Source of the DNA: Cunninghamia lanceolata
Lineage: Eukaryota; Streptophyta; Pinopsida; Cupressales; Cupressaceae
Reading direction: 5' to 3'
Length of the DNA: 64,000 bases
Assembly: GCA_027924645.1 (NCBI GenBank)
Contig: BSBN01001482.1
Span: forward strand, 10,124,001-10,188,000
Part shown: one piece after another, positions 1 through 11,639 of the stretch
Position numbering within the stretch: the stretch's first letter is position 1
How the letters are laid out: every line of letters begins with the position of its first letter
Position numbers and translations under genes: made by a program
Notes under the pieces: model-generated
Database searches by the model: none
Told to the model about the DNA's origin: nothing
The model's input: the letters and a program-made list of their open reading frames with translations, nothing else

Positions 1-200
1 GTTGTTGCTTGTTGCTTGCATGGACTTGCATGTTGGTGCATGTTGGCACTGGTTGCTTCTATGGACTTGCATGTGCTTTCATGTTGTTGCATGTCACTTG
101 CATGTGCTTGCATGTTGTTGCATGTTGCTCCTATGGACTTGCATGTGCTTGCATGTTGTTGCAAGTCAGTTATATGATCTTGCATTTTGTTGCATGTTAG
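1..200 (+). repeat. TTGCATG-type subrepeats inside the host LTR
   Basis: Irregular tandem units built from CTTGCATG, TGTTGTTGCATG and TATGGACTTGCATG fill this stretch. The same units recur at about 17100-17310 in the second LTR of the host element. The unit length varies, so this is a degenerate minisatellite. Confidence 0.8.
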
Positions 201-962
201 TTTTGAGAGGTTGCTTATAGAACACTCCAACTCCATAAACTTGCAAGATGGTACATCTTAGTATTTCAGATAATGGGTATTAGTTGCATGTTGGATCAAG
301 TGTTTTCATGTCACTTGCATGTACATAACAAGGTAATTTAGAATAAATTTGGGGACATCAATTTTGCATTTTGTTTGCATGAGATTGGTGTGTGTTGATC
401 ACTTCAGTTAACAGAAAGAGATTAGGAAAAATTGGATGACCAATCTAAGGACTTTTAGTTGTTGCTTTTATTTGGAAATGCATTTGATGTTGGCTAAGTT
501 TACTTCAGCAAACTTGGGTGCCCACATCTAGGACAAGCAATTAACAGAAGACTTGACTTTGTTTAACTTCAGTCTTCTTAATTTGGAGCGCTTGGTTTTT
601 TCATGAGTATTTGTTCTCATGTTATCAATTACAATTGATTGTAATTTTTGTTTCAAGCTTTCTAATTAAGAAGATTTTGATTTAAGAAGCTTTTGTATTA
701 ATTAAAAAGCCTCATACATTTTCCAAAGAGTTGATTGTAAAAAGACTTGGAAAAAAAAGCAAGAAGCTTTTTGAAGTTTTTACATGCTTGAAGATTAAAG
801 AAGCTTTTGAAGTGCATCAAGGAATCAAAGGATTTCAGTATTGAATGTAATCTTTTACAAGAGATTTAATACCAACATAAATACCTTTGTTTTAGATTTA
901 AAAACATTTTAAAACTACATAGCTGTAACTAAATACCTTGTTCTCTCTCCCTTCTTCCAACA
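1..962 (+). mobile_element. LTR (3' part, window-truncated) of the host copia-like element
   Basis: The LTR ends in CA at 962 and is followed, after a 2-base spacer, by a copia-type primer binding site. The same sequence recurs at 52877-53794, for example the block around 200-280 beginning GTTTTGAGAGGTTGC and the AAGAAGCTTTT-rich stretch around 660-800. That match identifies it as an LTR whose start lies left of the window. The first 200 bases are made of TTGCATG-type subrepeats. No coding potential is seen; the two short open frames at the start are by-products of the repeat. Confidence 0.8.
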
Positions 963-964
963 TG

Positions 965-977
965 TGGTATCAAAGCC
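965..977 (+). promoter_or_regulatory. Primer binding site of host element
   Basis: TGGTATCAAAGCC follows the LTR end after two bases. It matches the initiator-Met tRNA type of primer site (TGGTATCAGAGC) common in plant Ty1/copia elements. This fixes the plus-strand orientation of the host element. Confidence 0.8.
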
Positions 978-2668
978 ATTGGTTGTAGTGAGAGAGGGAT
1001 ACTTTTTCTAAAGTATTGAAGGAATTTTGGTTGCAAGGGAAATTCTATGTGTTAACATTATTTTGCAGATCTGTGAGTTTGGAAGGCATGGTATTTAACT
1101 CTTAGATGGATAATGTCAAAAGAATCTTTGTTGGGCACCTGAGGCTCAAGGTTATGGATCTTTATGGAGTTGATCCTGTGATAGTGATTTGGAGCTCCAT
1201 TTTGACAATATGTGTATTCTCTTGTTTGGTGGTTGTATTCCTTTACCTTGTGGTTATATATAGTGAAAGGGTGTTTATGTTGGATGGTTTCTTGTGCTAC
1301 CTTGATCACATGGAATAACACCCACTCTTTGGACTATAATTTGGAGTGCTCATGTTGGGTTCATGGTTTCAGTCCATGGTTACATGAAAGCATTGGATGA
1401 TTTATCACTGGTTGTATGTAGGTTGTGGAGTTGGTATTTCTATGATATGGACACTCCTTAACAACTTTGTTACTCCTTTCTCATATTCATGCTATTTTGA
1501 ATATGTAGGTTTTTCACAGTTTTCCTATTTCAAAAGATTGTGGGTTTGTAGGTCTACAGTATTCTATTGTTTTTAGATGGCATATTTGATGGTGTTCATT
1601 AGTGTGAATGTTTGGATTTTTAAGTGGTTTCAAGATTTACAGAGATATGGTTTTTTAGGTTTTACATGTTAACCAAAATCTGTGGTTTGTAGATCTGTGG
1701 AAAATTGTGTTCAGACACTTTCTGGATGGAAACAATTTTAGATTTACAAGGCTTCTTGTTGGGTTCCTATGATCTATGGTTTCTCCTATGTGGATTTGTT
1801 TGGAAAATTAGATCTAGAGTTGATTCTAGTGTTTGAGCATTATAAATCTACATGTTATACCTAGTTACATTTGTTCTACATGTTACTAATGCGCGGTTGA
1901 ATCTATTTTTCCATTTATTAGATGTTTAAGTACTGATCATTTTTTTCTGCTATGAGATGTTGCATGTATGTAGATTTTGTGAATAAGCTGATGTGGGTTC
2001 TATTTGGTAGGCCTCTTCTTGGTCACCTTAATTACATTGGCTTTTTTTGTATTGAGACAAAAGGGTAGTTTGGAGTACCTAATTTAGTTATTCATTGGAA
2101 TTTATAGTAGTAAAGTTATGTTGCATGAGAAACATTTTTCACTTTCAGTAGAGTTTCGTAATGATTTTGATCATGATACCATGCATAAATTGGTATCACT
2201 TTTAGTGCGAGTTTTTTGCAGTTTCATAATGTATCCTATCTTCTTTGTTTCAAGATATTGGTTCTAAATTGTTATTGTTGCAGTGTTGTGAGCCATGCAT
2301 AATCTTTTTAGAAAATGGATGATATTTTGCAATGGTTGTTGGTGTCATAAGAATCTCTAGGATTATGCCTTTAGTTTGCTTTAAGGGTTCACTCACATTT
2401 TTGGTTCTATTGATAGAGGATGTTAGATCTTCATATTTTTGAAGAGGTGTTGACATCTTGGTTTTCCATGGAGGACTCTTGGAGTTTTCTGTGAGGTGTT
2501 GATTTTATAACTTATTAGTTTTTGATATATGATCCTTCATTTAGGTGATGTATAGTATTATGTCATGATGCACTGTTGATCATGAGTAAGAGTTTTTAGC
2601 ATTATACAGGTGCTCTTGGGCTCAATAGAATATGTTCATTGGAGCATACGACCTTCTTTTGGGAAGAT
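978..2668 (+). mobile_element. Internal region of host element, non-coding (left part)
   Basis: No frame longer than about 90 codons is open and no gag, protease, RT or integrase motif is recognisable on either strand. Together with 14754-16599 this makes about 3.5 kb of internal sequence without protein signals. That is the organisation of a large retrotransposon derivative (LARD) that would depend on enzymes from other elements. A very decayed autonomous element is the alternative. Confidence 0.6.
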
Positions 2669-2673
2669 GTTAG
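2669..2673. other. Target-site duplication of gypsy A (left), GTTAG
   Basis: GTTAG directly precedes the LTR start TGTTGACCC and recurs at 14749-14753 directly after the second LTR. This is the 5-bp duplication expected of an LTR retrotransposon integrase. Confidence 0.9.
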
Positions 2674-5479
2674 TGTTGACCCATTTTTTCCTCTGACCAG
2701 AGCCAAATAGTCAACCTGGTATTTTCCTTGAAAAGCCTTTGGAAAATGTTGCCTAAAAATGAAAAGTGCCAAATTGCCTAAAAAACCTTACCATTGGAAA
2801 GAGCTTGAAAAGATAGGCAGGCTTGCTTTTTACATCACCCTGAAATTCGGCCAAAAAAAGAAGTTATTGATGGTCAAAGTTTTGGTCAACATACAGTTCA
2901 AATATACATTTGGCAGGCTTGCAAATCTATATCAGCCTTAGAAAATATAAAACAAAAAAAAAATTGAGTTATATACATTTTCTGAATGTATATCGGGTCA
3001 AGGAAATGCATATACATTTAGGGAATCTTCTGCAGATTCTCAGAATATTCGCTAAATGTATATCGGGTTTGCATGTATATAGGGGCTTGTATATTCAGAT
3101 ATACAAATGGAGATACAAAGAAATGTGCAATGCAATATACAAGGCCAATGGACATACATATGCTACAGTGAATGTACATTCGCCGAAATGTACAAGGCCA
3201 AAATATACATTTGATACAATACAAGAGTGGAGATACAAAGGATCATATGAATAGTGCTTTGTATATCGGCTTGTATGTTAGCACGTACAAACCAATATAC
3301 AAAGTAGATATACAATCCAGACCTGAATATTGGTTTCAATTGGTTCTATAAAGCTTTCAGGTCCACCTTGTATATATAGGTGTTTGTATATTTCACACAT
3401 GCAAGGATACATACAAACTGAAAGATACATTGCGGGCATATTCCATAAAGATTCCCTATTTGTATGTAAGGGACTTTGTATATTTGCATATATAAGGGTG
3501 CAAATGTACATTTACTACAGTGCCGGCAGGATATGCAAAAGGTGGGGCCTGCGCATATACAAGGAGGATTGTATGTTTCGACATACAAAGGATCTCGTGA
3601 ACAGTGGCTTGTATATCGCGCATATACAAAGAGATATACAAAAGGGAGTGATACAAGCCAGACTCGACAAGGTAATCCAATATACTTAAAGGTCATTTGG
3701 GGTCTGACTTGTATGTATATGGCGCTTGTATATTGCGATATACAAGTCAAAGATACAAATGAAATATGCAAGCCAGATTTCAAATGGATATCATTTCTGC
3801 CTCATTCAGGCTCCGAGTCTATTTTGTATGTATGAGGCCATTTGCAAGAAAAATACAAGAGTAGGAGATGCAAGCCAGACTCGACAAGTAATCCAATATA
3901 CTTAAAGGTCATTTGCGGTCTGACTTGTATGTATATGGCGCTTGTATATAGCGATATATACAAGTCAATGATGCATTGCATATACAAGGCGGATTTGAAT
4001 CAAGGATCAGTTTCGACACATAAGAGTTTGGAGTCCGGCTTGTATAAATAGGTGTTTGTATATCTTGCATATACATGGAAATGTACAAGACCAAAATATA
4101 CAAGCTGGATCTGGCAGAACATAAAGAAGCAGCTAAAGGTCATTTGGGGTCCGTAGCTAGTATGATTGCGTATGCAGAAGCAGATATACAAATGGTGGGG
4201 TCCACCAAGGTACAAGCACTTGTGCATATTTTTTGCTTATATGTTTGCTTGTATATTGTGATATACAAGGTCAAGATACAAGCTAACATACAAGTGGTAG
4301 GGCCGGCATATACAAGGGGAAATTGTATGTATATGCAATTTTTGAAATACAAAGGGATGTACAGGGGCCGATATGCAAAGTGCCATGTATGTGCAGAAGG
4401 AGTTGCAGGATGAGTTTTTGAATGCCGATTCAGGCGCCAAGATGTAGCGATATACACAGAAATGCAAAAGCGATATATACAGGTAGTTGACCGAAAGTTT
4501 GACTACTTGTATCTCCTCCATTTTGGCAAATTTCGGCATGCTCCAAGAGGCAAAGTTGCATATTTTGGTCCCCTCTTTCATTTGGCAGGGTTTTTCAGGA
4601 GCTTTGTCACTTTTCAAATTTTAGATCTGGAAATGCATATTTTTGAGTGATGAACATTTCAGAGATGACTTTTAGCAGATGGAGATTTTTTTTGGGCATT
4701 CATTGCAATAGACAGAACAAGCAGCTTGCATTAACGACAAAGAATATCTTTCCACCTCTTCATCTCCAGATTGATGATGAGTAAGCAGCTGCAATAAAGA
4801 CTCTAAATATCTCCCCATCTGCCCAGTTCCAAAATTTGACACCATAATTGATGCAGTTGGGCTGTAATTAATGTAGATATTTTCTGTGACAACTCTTAGG
4901 GCAAATTTTGTAACTGACTTGGGAATTTTGGAATGCTATAAGTATGCATTCAAATGTTGTAAATATGGTTGAAAATTTTTTGACATTAAGGCTTTTCTGT
5001 TTCCAAACAGGGTTTTCATATGCTGTAACCGTGCCTTTCCATTGAATATATGCAGGTTAATTTTACCTCTGTACTGATTTTTCTAGTTCTGTGTGAATCT
5101 GTGTACGGCTGTCTGTGAATGTTTCATTCCTTTCAATCATATTGCTTCTCACCTCTGCTAGAGTCATCTAATCTATGTATACCTACTTGCTGTATTTGAT
5201 TACATTGTGCATCTTCTCAGTGTTGTGGAAATTTCTTTAAATCTGTCTGGTGCATCACCCTTGTTTTCAAGCTTTTATTTCATTTCCATTACAAGCTTTC
5301 TCTCTCCCTTTTCCCCTCAAAATTTAGTAGTTTTAGGTGATAACTAGACAAGGAAGCCGACCTTCTCCGGAGGTCTGATCTCACTTAGCAAAGTCCCACA
5401 CTTAGAGATCAGTCCCATGTTACTCCAGTTTGTAGAGGCTTCACGACTGTATGCAAGGGTGCAAAACTGGGTGATAACA
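2674..5479 (+). repeat. 5' LTR of gypsy A
   Basis: It runs from TGTTGACCC to GGTGATAACA, 2806 bp. It contains a 1.5-kb block of TTGTATAT/ATATACAAG motifs and a possible TATA-like CTATAAGTA near 4938. The end at 5479 is set by comparison with the second LTR and by the target duplication. Confidence 0.9.
2930..4490. repeat. Dense dispersed TTGTATAT / ATATACAAG motifs in the 5' LTR
   Basis: Dozens of copies of short words such as CTTGTATAT, ATATACAAGG, GATACAAAGG and TGTATATCGG occur in both orientations throughout this block. They create many small inverted repeats and explain why both strands show numerous short open frames rich in Tyr, Ile and Cys. Those frames are not genes. The matching block in the second LTR is about 12220-13750. 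Confidence 0.85.
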
Positions 5480-5502
5480 ACTTTGGCATGCCCAGTGAGA
5501 CT
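5480..5502 (+). promoter_or_regulatory. Probable primer binding region of gypsy A
   Basis: Directly after the LTR, ACTTTGGCATGCCCAGTG resembles the TTGGC-type post-LTR sequence seen in several plant gypsy elements. I cannot name the tRNA with confidence. Confidence 0.5.
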
Positions 5503-5657
5503 CAAGAAGTTAGAGGAAAATAATCAATTTAACACAACCCTTATTACTAGTTTTGATGTGCAGCTAGTGATTACAGACCTTTGGAGGTTAAAGTTTGCAT
5601 ATCTGGTGACTCGGGCTGAGGAAGGACAAGAGGATCAGTTCTGTCGTTACATGTTTT

Positions 5658-7196
5658 ATGAGAAAGGCACAAACTAGGAGTTCAAGTTCAAGTCCATTTG
5701 AATATTTGCAGCTCTCTCCACCCAAAAGACAGAGTAGAACTGCAACAAGGACTCCAGTTTCCAAAAGAGTACAGTCAACTCCACCAGGTTTCAGACCAGT
5801 TGCTTCTCTAGTTCCCGCAGTAACTCAAGAGAATCTACCTACAGCTCTTCAGATGGCAAGAAATCAGCCATTCGTGACTTTTGATGGGGGGAGTCCTTTG
5901 AATCTAACGGTGCATGATGTGATAGCAATGGTAGCTTTGAAGAATCTACCCTATTTCACAAGGAAAACCCGACTACTCTGATCGAGCACATTAGAGATAG
6001 TGTCTCTATGTAGGGTTCATCATGTCACTCAGGAGAATGTAGCCATCAGATTGCTGGCTACCTCTTTCAAGGGGAAGGCATTGCAGTGGTTCAAGAGTCT
6101 ACCAGTGCAAACTATAGGAACCTGGGATGAGCTAGGAGAGAAACTAAACAAGTAATTTCAAGAAAAATCAGATAATCTATCATTGGTCGAACAGATGACC
6201 ACCATAAAGAGAGCTCTGCAGGAGCAAATGATGGATTTTAACTTTAGATTTCAGAAGACATGGGACAGAATCCCTGCCATGGTAAGACCTCCAGCTGAAT
6301 ATGAATTTCTATATTTTTTGAAAGCCCTAAATAGTGATATTTCAGTAATGATTCAATCACTAGGAGGTAATAGTTTACCATATGAGTATGAATTAGCAAT
6401 TAGGGCAGAGAATAATCTCATTCAGGCTGGAAAAATAGCACCCAGACCACCAGTACCCATCTTTCCTGAGACTCAGGCTTCTATGCCTTTGCCAATTCCA
6501 TGTTTTCCCCTTGTGCCTACTATCGTAGCATTACCAAATATTGCTAATTCTGAACTTGCTGCCTCTAGTTCACCTCAAGAGTTGAAAGAGATTAAAAATA
6601 GTCAACAAAAGATTGAGGGTATCCTTCAAACTTTTGGAAATGAACTGGTAAACATAAAGAAGCAACAGTCCTAGAGGCCCCTTCAGCCTTATCAACAATC
6701 TAGCCAGGGGCAGAATCAACCATTTCAAGGCCAAAATTAGTCATATCAAGCTAATAGGCTGCCTTATCAAAGCAACTATCAAGGTGCCAGACAGAATGTA
6801 AATCAAAGGCCTTTTCTGCCTTATCATCCAGCACCTATTAACACCATAAGGGACCTTGTCCCTGCTTAGAACAACCTAGCTGTTGAATATGAGTGGTGCT
6901 ACCCATGCAATCAGCCACACAGTCAAGCAGCCTGCTCAAATGGAGTCATAAATCAGGCTTTAATGGTGCAAAACGTGTCAGCCTCATAGCCAAGTACACC
7001 AAATGATGGGGCTGTGCAACAACAGGAACAACCTCAGAGTGATTCTACTTTCATGAACTGGCAGGAAAGTGATTTTTGTGGCATAAACAGCGATAACACC
7101 TCAGTTGCAGCAAATACAGGAGCAAAGAAAAGGGGTTATGAGGTAGAACAAGCAGCAAATAAAGGAAAAGCATCTGCTGATGTTCCTGCACCCTAA
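5658..7196 (+). pseudogene. Gypsy A gag (broken)
   Basis: This would encode the structural capsid and nucleocapsid precursor of the retrotransposon. A retrotransposon gag core is readable at about 5990-6450, including KGKALQWFKSLP and, after a stop, LVEQMTTIKRALQEQ. A Gln/Asn-rich tail follows, with a weak CX2CX3HX4C zinc-knuckle-like pattern near 6898-6937. Stops lie at 5979 (TGA), 6153 (TAA), 6672, 6738, 6867 and 6987 (TAG), and 7194 (TAA). A short segment near 5945-6010 makes better gag sequence in a neighbouring frame, so two compensating indels are likely there. The upstream open stretch 5486-5677 is in another frame, and whether it belongs to gag is unclear. Confidence 0.75.
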
Positions 7197-7241
7197 ATTC
7201 TCCATATTCGACAAAGAAATGACCCAGTAAAAGCAAGGGAG

Positions 7242-8150
7242 ATGCCTTATTTGCAACCAGACGTCGCTGCTACAAAATCAAATCAGAAGGTGAGTGCCAT
7301 TCCACCTTTCAATATTATTGAAAATATGAAAAAGATGAATGTGACAATGTCTATGTGGGATTCTTTAGCCATCCCGGGCCAAAAAGACATATTGCAATCT
7401 GCCTTGTCTGATTTGAAGGTGTCCAAAGATACAACTGTTGACCCAAATAGGGCTGCCCTTACTAATTCCTCTGAGGATAACAACAAACAGCCTAACCAAA
7501 ATGCCAAACCACTCCCGTTCTATGTATCATTAATAATTGGAGACAAATTAGTGCATAATTGCATGGTGGATAGTGGAGCAAGCAGTTCTGTGATGCCTAG
7601 ACAAATCACAGACCAATTAGGGCTCAAGTACCAGCCTCTTGAGAAGGGTGTACTCCAATTAGATGGCATAGCTATTAGTACTGTGGGTGTAATAAAACAC
7701 CTAGGTCTTACTCTACATACATGTCCCAATGTTTCCATTTCCCAGGAGATCTTCATCATTGATTTTCCTCCTTATTTTGCCATGTGCTTATCAAGAGAGT
7801 TCACAGCCAAGATTGGAGGATATTTATCCTCTGATTGGTCCCATATGTTTTTTAGGACCAGATATGGCACTAAGGTGACCCTAAGATCTGAATTGCTTTC
7901 AAACCATCACATAGAGCCCTATACACCAAGTGTGGTTAATGCAAATCACATTATTTCTGATGATCCTGAACTTGTGGCAGCTCAAGAGTTACAAGCTGAG
8001 AGTCTACCAGAAATGTTATTAAGGGAATGGTCCTCAGAAGATGTTGTAGATGATCCTGAAGCACATATTCAAGAAAATGGTATGGGGGTCTATATACTTC
8101 ATGAGCCTAAGGCAGTAATTCCAAGTATGGTGAAGGATGCAGAACAATAG
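7242..8150 (+). pseudogene. Gypsy A aspartic protease region
   Basis: This 302-codon open stretch continues the gag-pol frame. Its first 80 residues are linker. From about residue 85 it matches a retropepsin: FYVSLIIGDK, then the active-site motif MVDSGASSSVMP near residues 108-119, then a hydrophobic second half. The protease would cut the Gag-Pol polyprotein within the virus-like particle. The catalytic DSGA is intact. Stops at 8148 and 8157 (both TAG) separate it from the RNase H region. Confidence 0.85.
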
Positions 8151-8159
8151 ATAGAGTAG

Positions 8160-9068
8160 CAAGGAGAAGTATGGAAAATGTACTTTGATGGCTCAAGGAG
8201 CAGAAATGGATTTAGTGGTGGTGCAATGCTGGTGTCACCACAGGGTGAAAAATATTATGCTGCTTTCCATTTTGCCTTCTCATGCACCAATAACACTGTT
8301 GAATATGAGGGGCTAATCCAGGGATTGCAACTGGCAAGAAGGAAGAAAATTGGCTGTTTGCAAGTATTTGGGGACAGTGAACTAATTGTAAATTAGGTAA
8401 GAGGACTGCATCTTACCAAAAATTATACCTTGAAGTACTATAAGCATAGGGTATGGAACATGATTGAGGAGTTTGATGCTTTTAGTCTGATTTCCATTCC
8501 AAGAAATCAAAACTCCCATGCTGATAGATTGGCTACAATTGGGGCACAGTTTGACATCCCTAGTGATATTCAAAAGGAGAAAATGCAGCCTCATGTAAAA
8601 ATAGTTGACAGACCGTCTATCCCCGACAATAATGTTCATTGGCAGGTCTTTGAAAGTGATGAACAGATTCTAAGATTCCTGTTAGAGGAAGATGAGTTTT
8701 CTATGACGAATCAGGATAAACTCAAACAACAGTATGGCAATGATCAGATTATTCAGCTGAAGACAAACAAGCTGTCCAAGGGATTGGTGACTTTAGAGTC
8801 TATTTTTGGCACCGATGATCAGATGAAGAAGACTAAGACCGGTATGCAAATAAAAGAGGAACATTATGAGGAGTTAGAAATTTTTAAGGGAAAACTCCTC
8901 AAAATAGGTAAAATCTGTTCAGCTAAGGATAGGAGAGCTTTTATTGCTCTTTGTCAGGAATTTAAGGAGGTATTTGCTTGGGATTATTTATACCTAAAGG
9001 GATTTGATCCTCATATTGCCCAACACAACATAGAATTGGAACCAAGTGCAAAGCCTGTAAGGCAGAGG
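8160..9068 (+). pseudogene. Gypsy A archaeal-type RNase H (aRNH), upstream of RT
   Basis: The RNase H fold is clear. MYFDGSRSRNGFSGGAM starts at 8178 and supplies the first catalytic Asp. NNTVEYEG supplies the Glu, FGDSELIV the second Asp, and RNQNSHADRLA near 8500-8530 the final Asp. All four acidic residues are present, with one TAG at 8394. The enzyme would remove the RNA strand during reverse transcription. Plant Tat elements are known to carry such an extra RNase H. In the Ogre and Retand types I know, it lies after the RT, whereas here it sits between protease and RT. About 170 further codons (8560-9068) link it to the RT. Confidence 0.85.
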
Positions 9069-9071
9069 TAG

Positions 9072-9782
9072 AGGCCCCTAAATCCAAAGCTAGAGCCCCT
9101 GATGATTAAAGAATTGACTAAGCTAATTAAGGGAAAGATCATTTTTCCCATCAAGCATACTTCTTGGGTCTCAAACCTTGTCCCTGTGAGGAAGAAGAAT
9201 GGAGAAATCAAGCTGTGCATTGATTTCAGGGACCTAAACAGAGCCTCCCTAAAATACCACTACCCACTTCCATCAATGGAGCATATTTTACAAGTAGTGG
9301 CTGTCTCGGAGAGATTTTCTTTGCTTGACAAATTTTCTGGTTACAATTAGGTGTTAGTCAAGGAGGAGGATCAGTTCAAAACTGCTTTCACTACCAAGTG
9401 GGGCACCATGGCCTACAGGAGCATGCCTTTTGGTCTCTCTAACACGGGCTTGACCTTTCAAAGAGCCATGGATATGGTGTTCAACGGTTTGCTATACAAA
9501 CTAGTGCTAGTGTACTTAGATGATATAACAATTTTTTCCAAGGATGCATCTGAGCATTTATCCCACTTAAGGCAAGTTTTTGAGAGATACCGAGAGTCTG
9601 GGATATCCCTTAATCTAAACAAATGCATTTTTGCTGTCCATGAAGGCAAGCTGTTAGGGCATGTTGTCTCAAAAGAGGGCATTACTATTGATGCTGAAAG
9701 AGTAAGGGTCATTTTCGAGCTACCTTTACCAAGTCATAAGAAGGGATTACAAAGTTTTATTGGCAGAATTAATTTTCTGTGA
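9072..9782 (+). pseudogene. Gypsy A reverse transcriptase
   Basis: The RT core shows the usual gypsy motifs in order: WVSNLVPVRKKNGEIKLCID near 9163, FRDLNRA, YPLPSMEHIL, MPFGLSNTGLTFQRAMD near 9424, the catalytic VYLDDITIFS near 9511, and LGHVVSKEGI near 9655. It would copy genomic RNA into cDNA. The catalytic DD pair is intact. Stops at 9069 (TAG), 9348 (TAG) and 9780 (TGA) interrupt an otherwise unshifted frame. Confidence 0.93.
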
Positions 9783-10397
9783 AGTTTCATCCCTGATATT
9801 GCAAACCTTTTGAAACCTTTGACATCCATGTTGAAAAAGAATATAGTCTTTAATTGGACAAGAGAGGCCAGACTCAGTTTTGAGTCTATAAAAGAAGCAT
9901 TGTCAATTGTGCCAACTTTGGTACATCCTGACTTTTCCAAATGATTTATTCTATATGCTCATGGCGGCCTAGATACAATCTCTGCAATTTTAGTGCAGAA
10001 GCAGAGTACCGGCTTTGAGCAGCCAATTGCTTTTTTCAGTTAGGGGTTGGAAGAATATGAACAGAAGTATAGCTTTGTTGAGAAGCACGTCCTTGCAGTG
10101 ATAAGGAGCCTCAAGAAATTTTGGCATCTTGTTTCCAATAACAAGATACATTTAATGGTGGCTCATCCCAGCGTGAAACAGTTCCTATTGAGTAAAGATG
10201 TTAATGAGAAGAGAGCGGGTTAGATCACCAAGGTCATGGAATATGACGTGGATATCCAAGTAACCAAGCTTCTCAGAGGCAGAGGACTCAGTGAGCAACT
10301 TGCTACCAGTTCTAACAAGGAGGATGAGACACTTTTGACCATTGAGGATGCACCTTAAGATAATGCAGCAGTAGCGAACACAGCTTGGGTTACTGAT
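9783..10397 (+). pseudogene. Gypsy A original RNase H, catalytically degenerate
   Basis: The region follows the RT in the same frame, with stops at 9942, 10041, 10221 and 10356. It resembles the gypsy RNase H (FVEKHVLAVIRSLKKFWHLV near 10078). The first strand, however, reads LYAHGGLDTISAIL where LYTDASD is expected, so the first catalytic Asp is missing. In Tat elements this domain is thought to survive as a structural connection while the extra RNase H supplies the activity. The pattern here fits that, although simple decay could also explain the loss. Confidence 0.75.
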
Positions 10398-11639
10398 ATG
10401 ACTAAATTTTTGCAAACTGTCAAATGTCCAGTAGGTCTAGATAGAAATAAAAGAAGATATTATAGACTGCAATCGGTTCCATATGTTTTAATAAATGGCA
10501 TCCTTTTCAGAAAGGACTTTAATGGTGTATTGTTAAGGTGCATTGATAAAGATCACACTGATAAGGTACTACATGAATTTCATGATGAAGCAGTGGGGGG
10601 TCATTTTGCCCTGAAGACTACCGCTTGGAAAGTAATGAGAGCTAGCTATTACTGGCCCAGCTTATTTAAGGACGCCCATGCATGGGCTAGGAAGTGTATA
10701 AAATGTGCCATTTTTGCAGGGAAAGAAAGGCTGCCAACCTTACCTTTACGGCTAATTCAAATAGAGCAACCCTTCATGAGATGGGGTATGGACTTCATAG
10801 GTCCTATTATTCCACCATCAAGTGCAGGCCACAAGTGGATTCTTACAGCTACAGATTTTTTCACAAGATGGATTGAAGTAGTAGCTCTAAAGAAATTAAA
10901 TGAAAATGTTGTTTTAAATTTTTATCATGACTTGATTTCCAGATTTGGAGTGCCTGAGTCAATAATTTCTGACAATGCTTTAGCCTTTGTTGGCCTAAAG
11001 ATAATTGATTGGGTTGTCAAAAATGGGATTTATTTGAATACTTCTAATTATTACCCACAGGGTAATGGTTTGGCTGAGTCTACCAACAAAAATCTCATAA
11101 GGATTATTAAAAGATCAATGGAGGACAACTAGAGGACTTGGCATACTAATTTGAAGTATGCCTTATGGGAAGATAGAATAACTCCTAAGAGGTCCATTGG
11201 AAATTCTCCATATATGTTAGTATATGGGAAGGAAGCAAGATTGCCTATCTCTGTGGAACTGCCAGCGCTGGACATCATGAACCAGCTGGAGATGTTTGAA
11301 GAAGAGAATCCCATGGCTGTCAAATATGCTTAGCTTATGGAGCTTGAAGAAATTAGAGACAAGGCTATGAAGACTATGGAATATCATCAGCTTCAAACAA
11401 AAAGAAATTTTCATCAGAAGGCCACCCCCAGAAGCTTTAGAATGGGTGACATGGTGCTTAAATGGGATGAATTAAAAAGCAGACCAGGGAAGCATTCCAA
11501 GTTTGACAACATGTGGAGTGGTCCATTTCTCATTACTGAATGCAAGGAGCACAATGCATTTTAGTTATCAAATATGGATGGACAAAATCTGCCTATCCCA
11601 GTCAATGGGATACACCTAAAGAGGTGTTTTGAGGTATGA
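10398..11639 (+). pseudogene. Gypsy A integrase
   Basis: The N-terminal zinc-binding region is visible (HEFHDEAVGGHFALKT, then CIKCAIFAG). The catalytic core follows: MGMDFIGP near 10785-10800 gives the first Asp, VPESIISDNALAF near 10950 the second, and YYPQGNGLAESTNKNLI near 11050 the Glu. The D,D-35-E arrangement is therefore present. A C-terminal region resembling other gypsy integrases (FRMGDMVLKW, then GPFLITECKE) runs to the terminal TGA at 11637-11639. TAG stops lie at 11130, 11331 and 11562. Some familiar core residues vary (DNAL for DNGT). Confidence 0.92.

Noticed and set aside
1058..1321. Opposing open frames of 87 and 70 codons just after the host PBS
   Set aside because: No family motif, overlapping on opposite strands, and located where copia gag would start but without its signature.
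2910..4617. Many 60-145-codon frames on both strands in the gypsy A LTR
   Set aside because: All arise from the TTGTATAT/ATATACAAG repeats; both strands are open at once and the Tyr/Ile/Cys-rich composition follows the repeat. The same holds for 12218-13922.
8160..8700. A separate cellular RNase H gene
   Set aside because: It is in the same frame as protease and RT of gypsy A with no start or border of its own, so it is part of the polyprotein.
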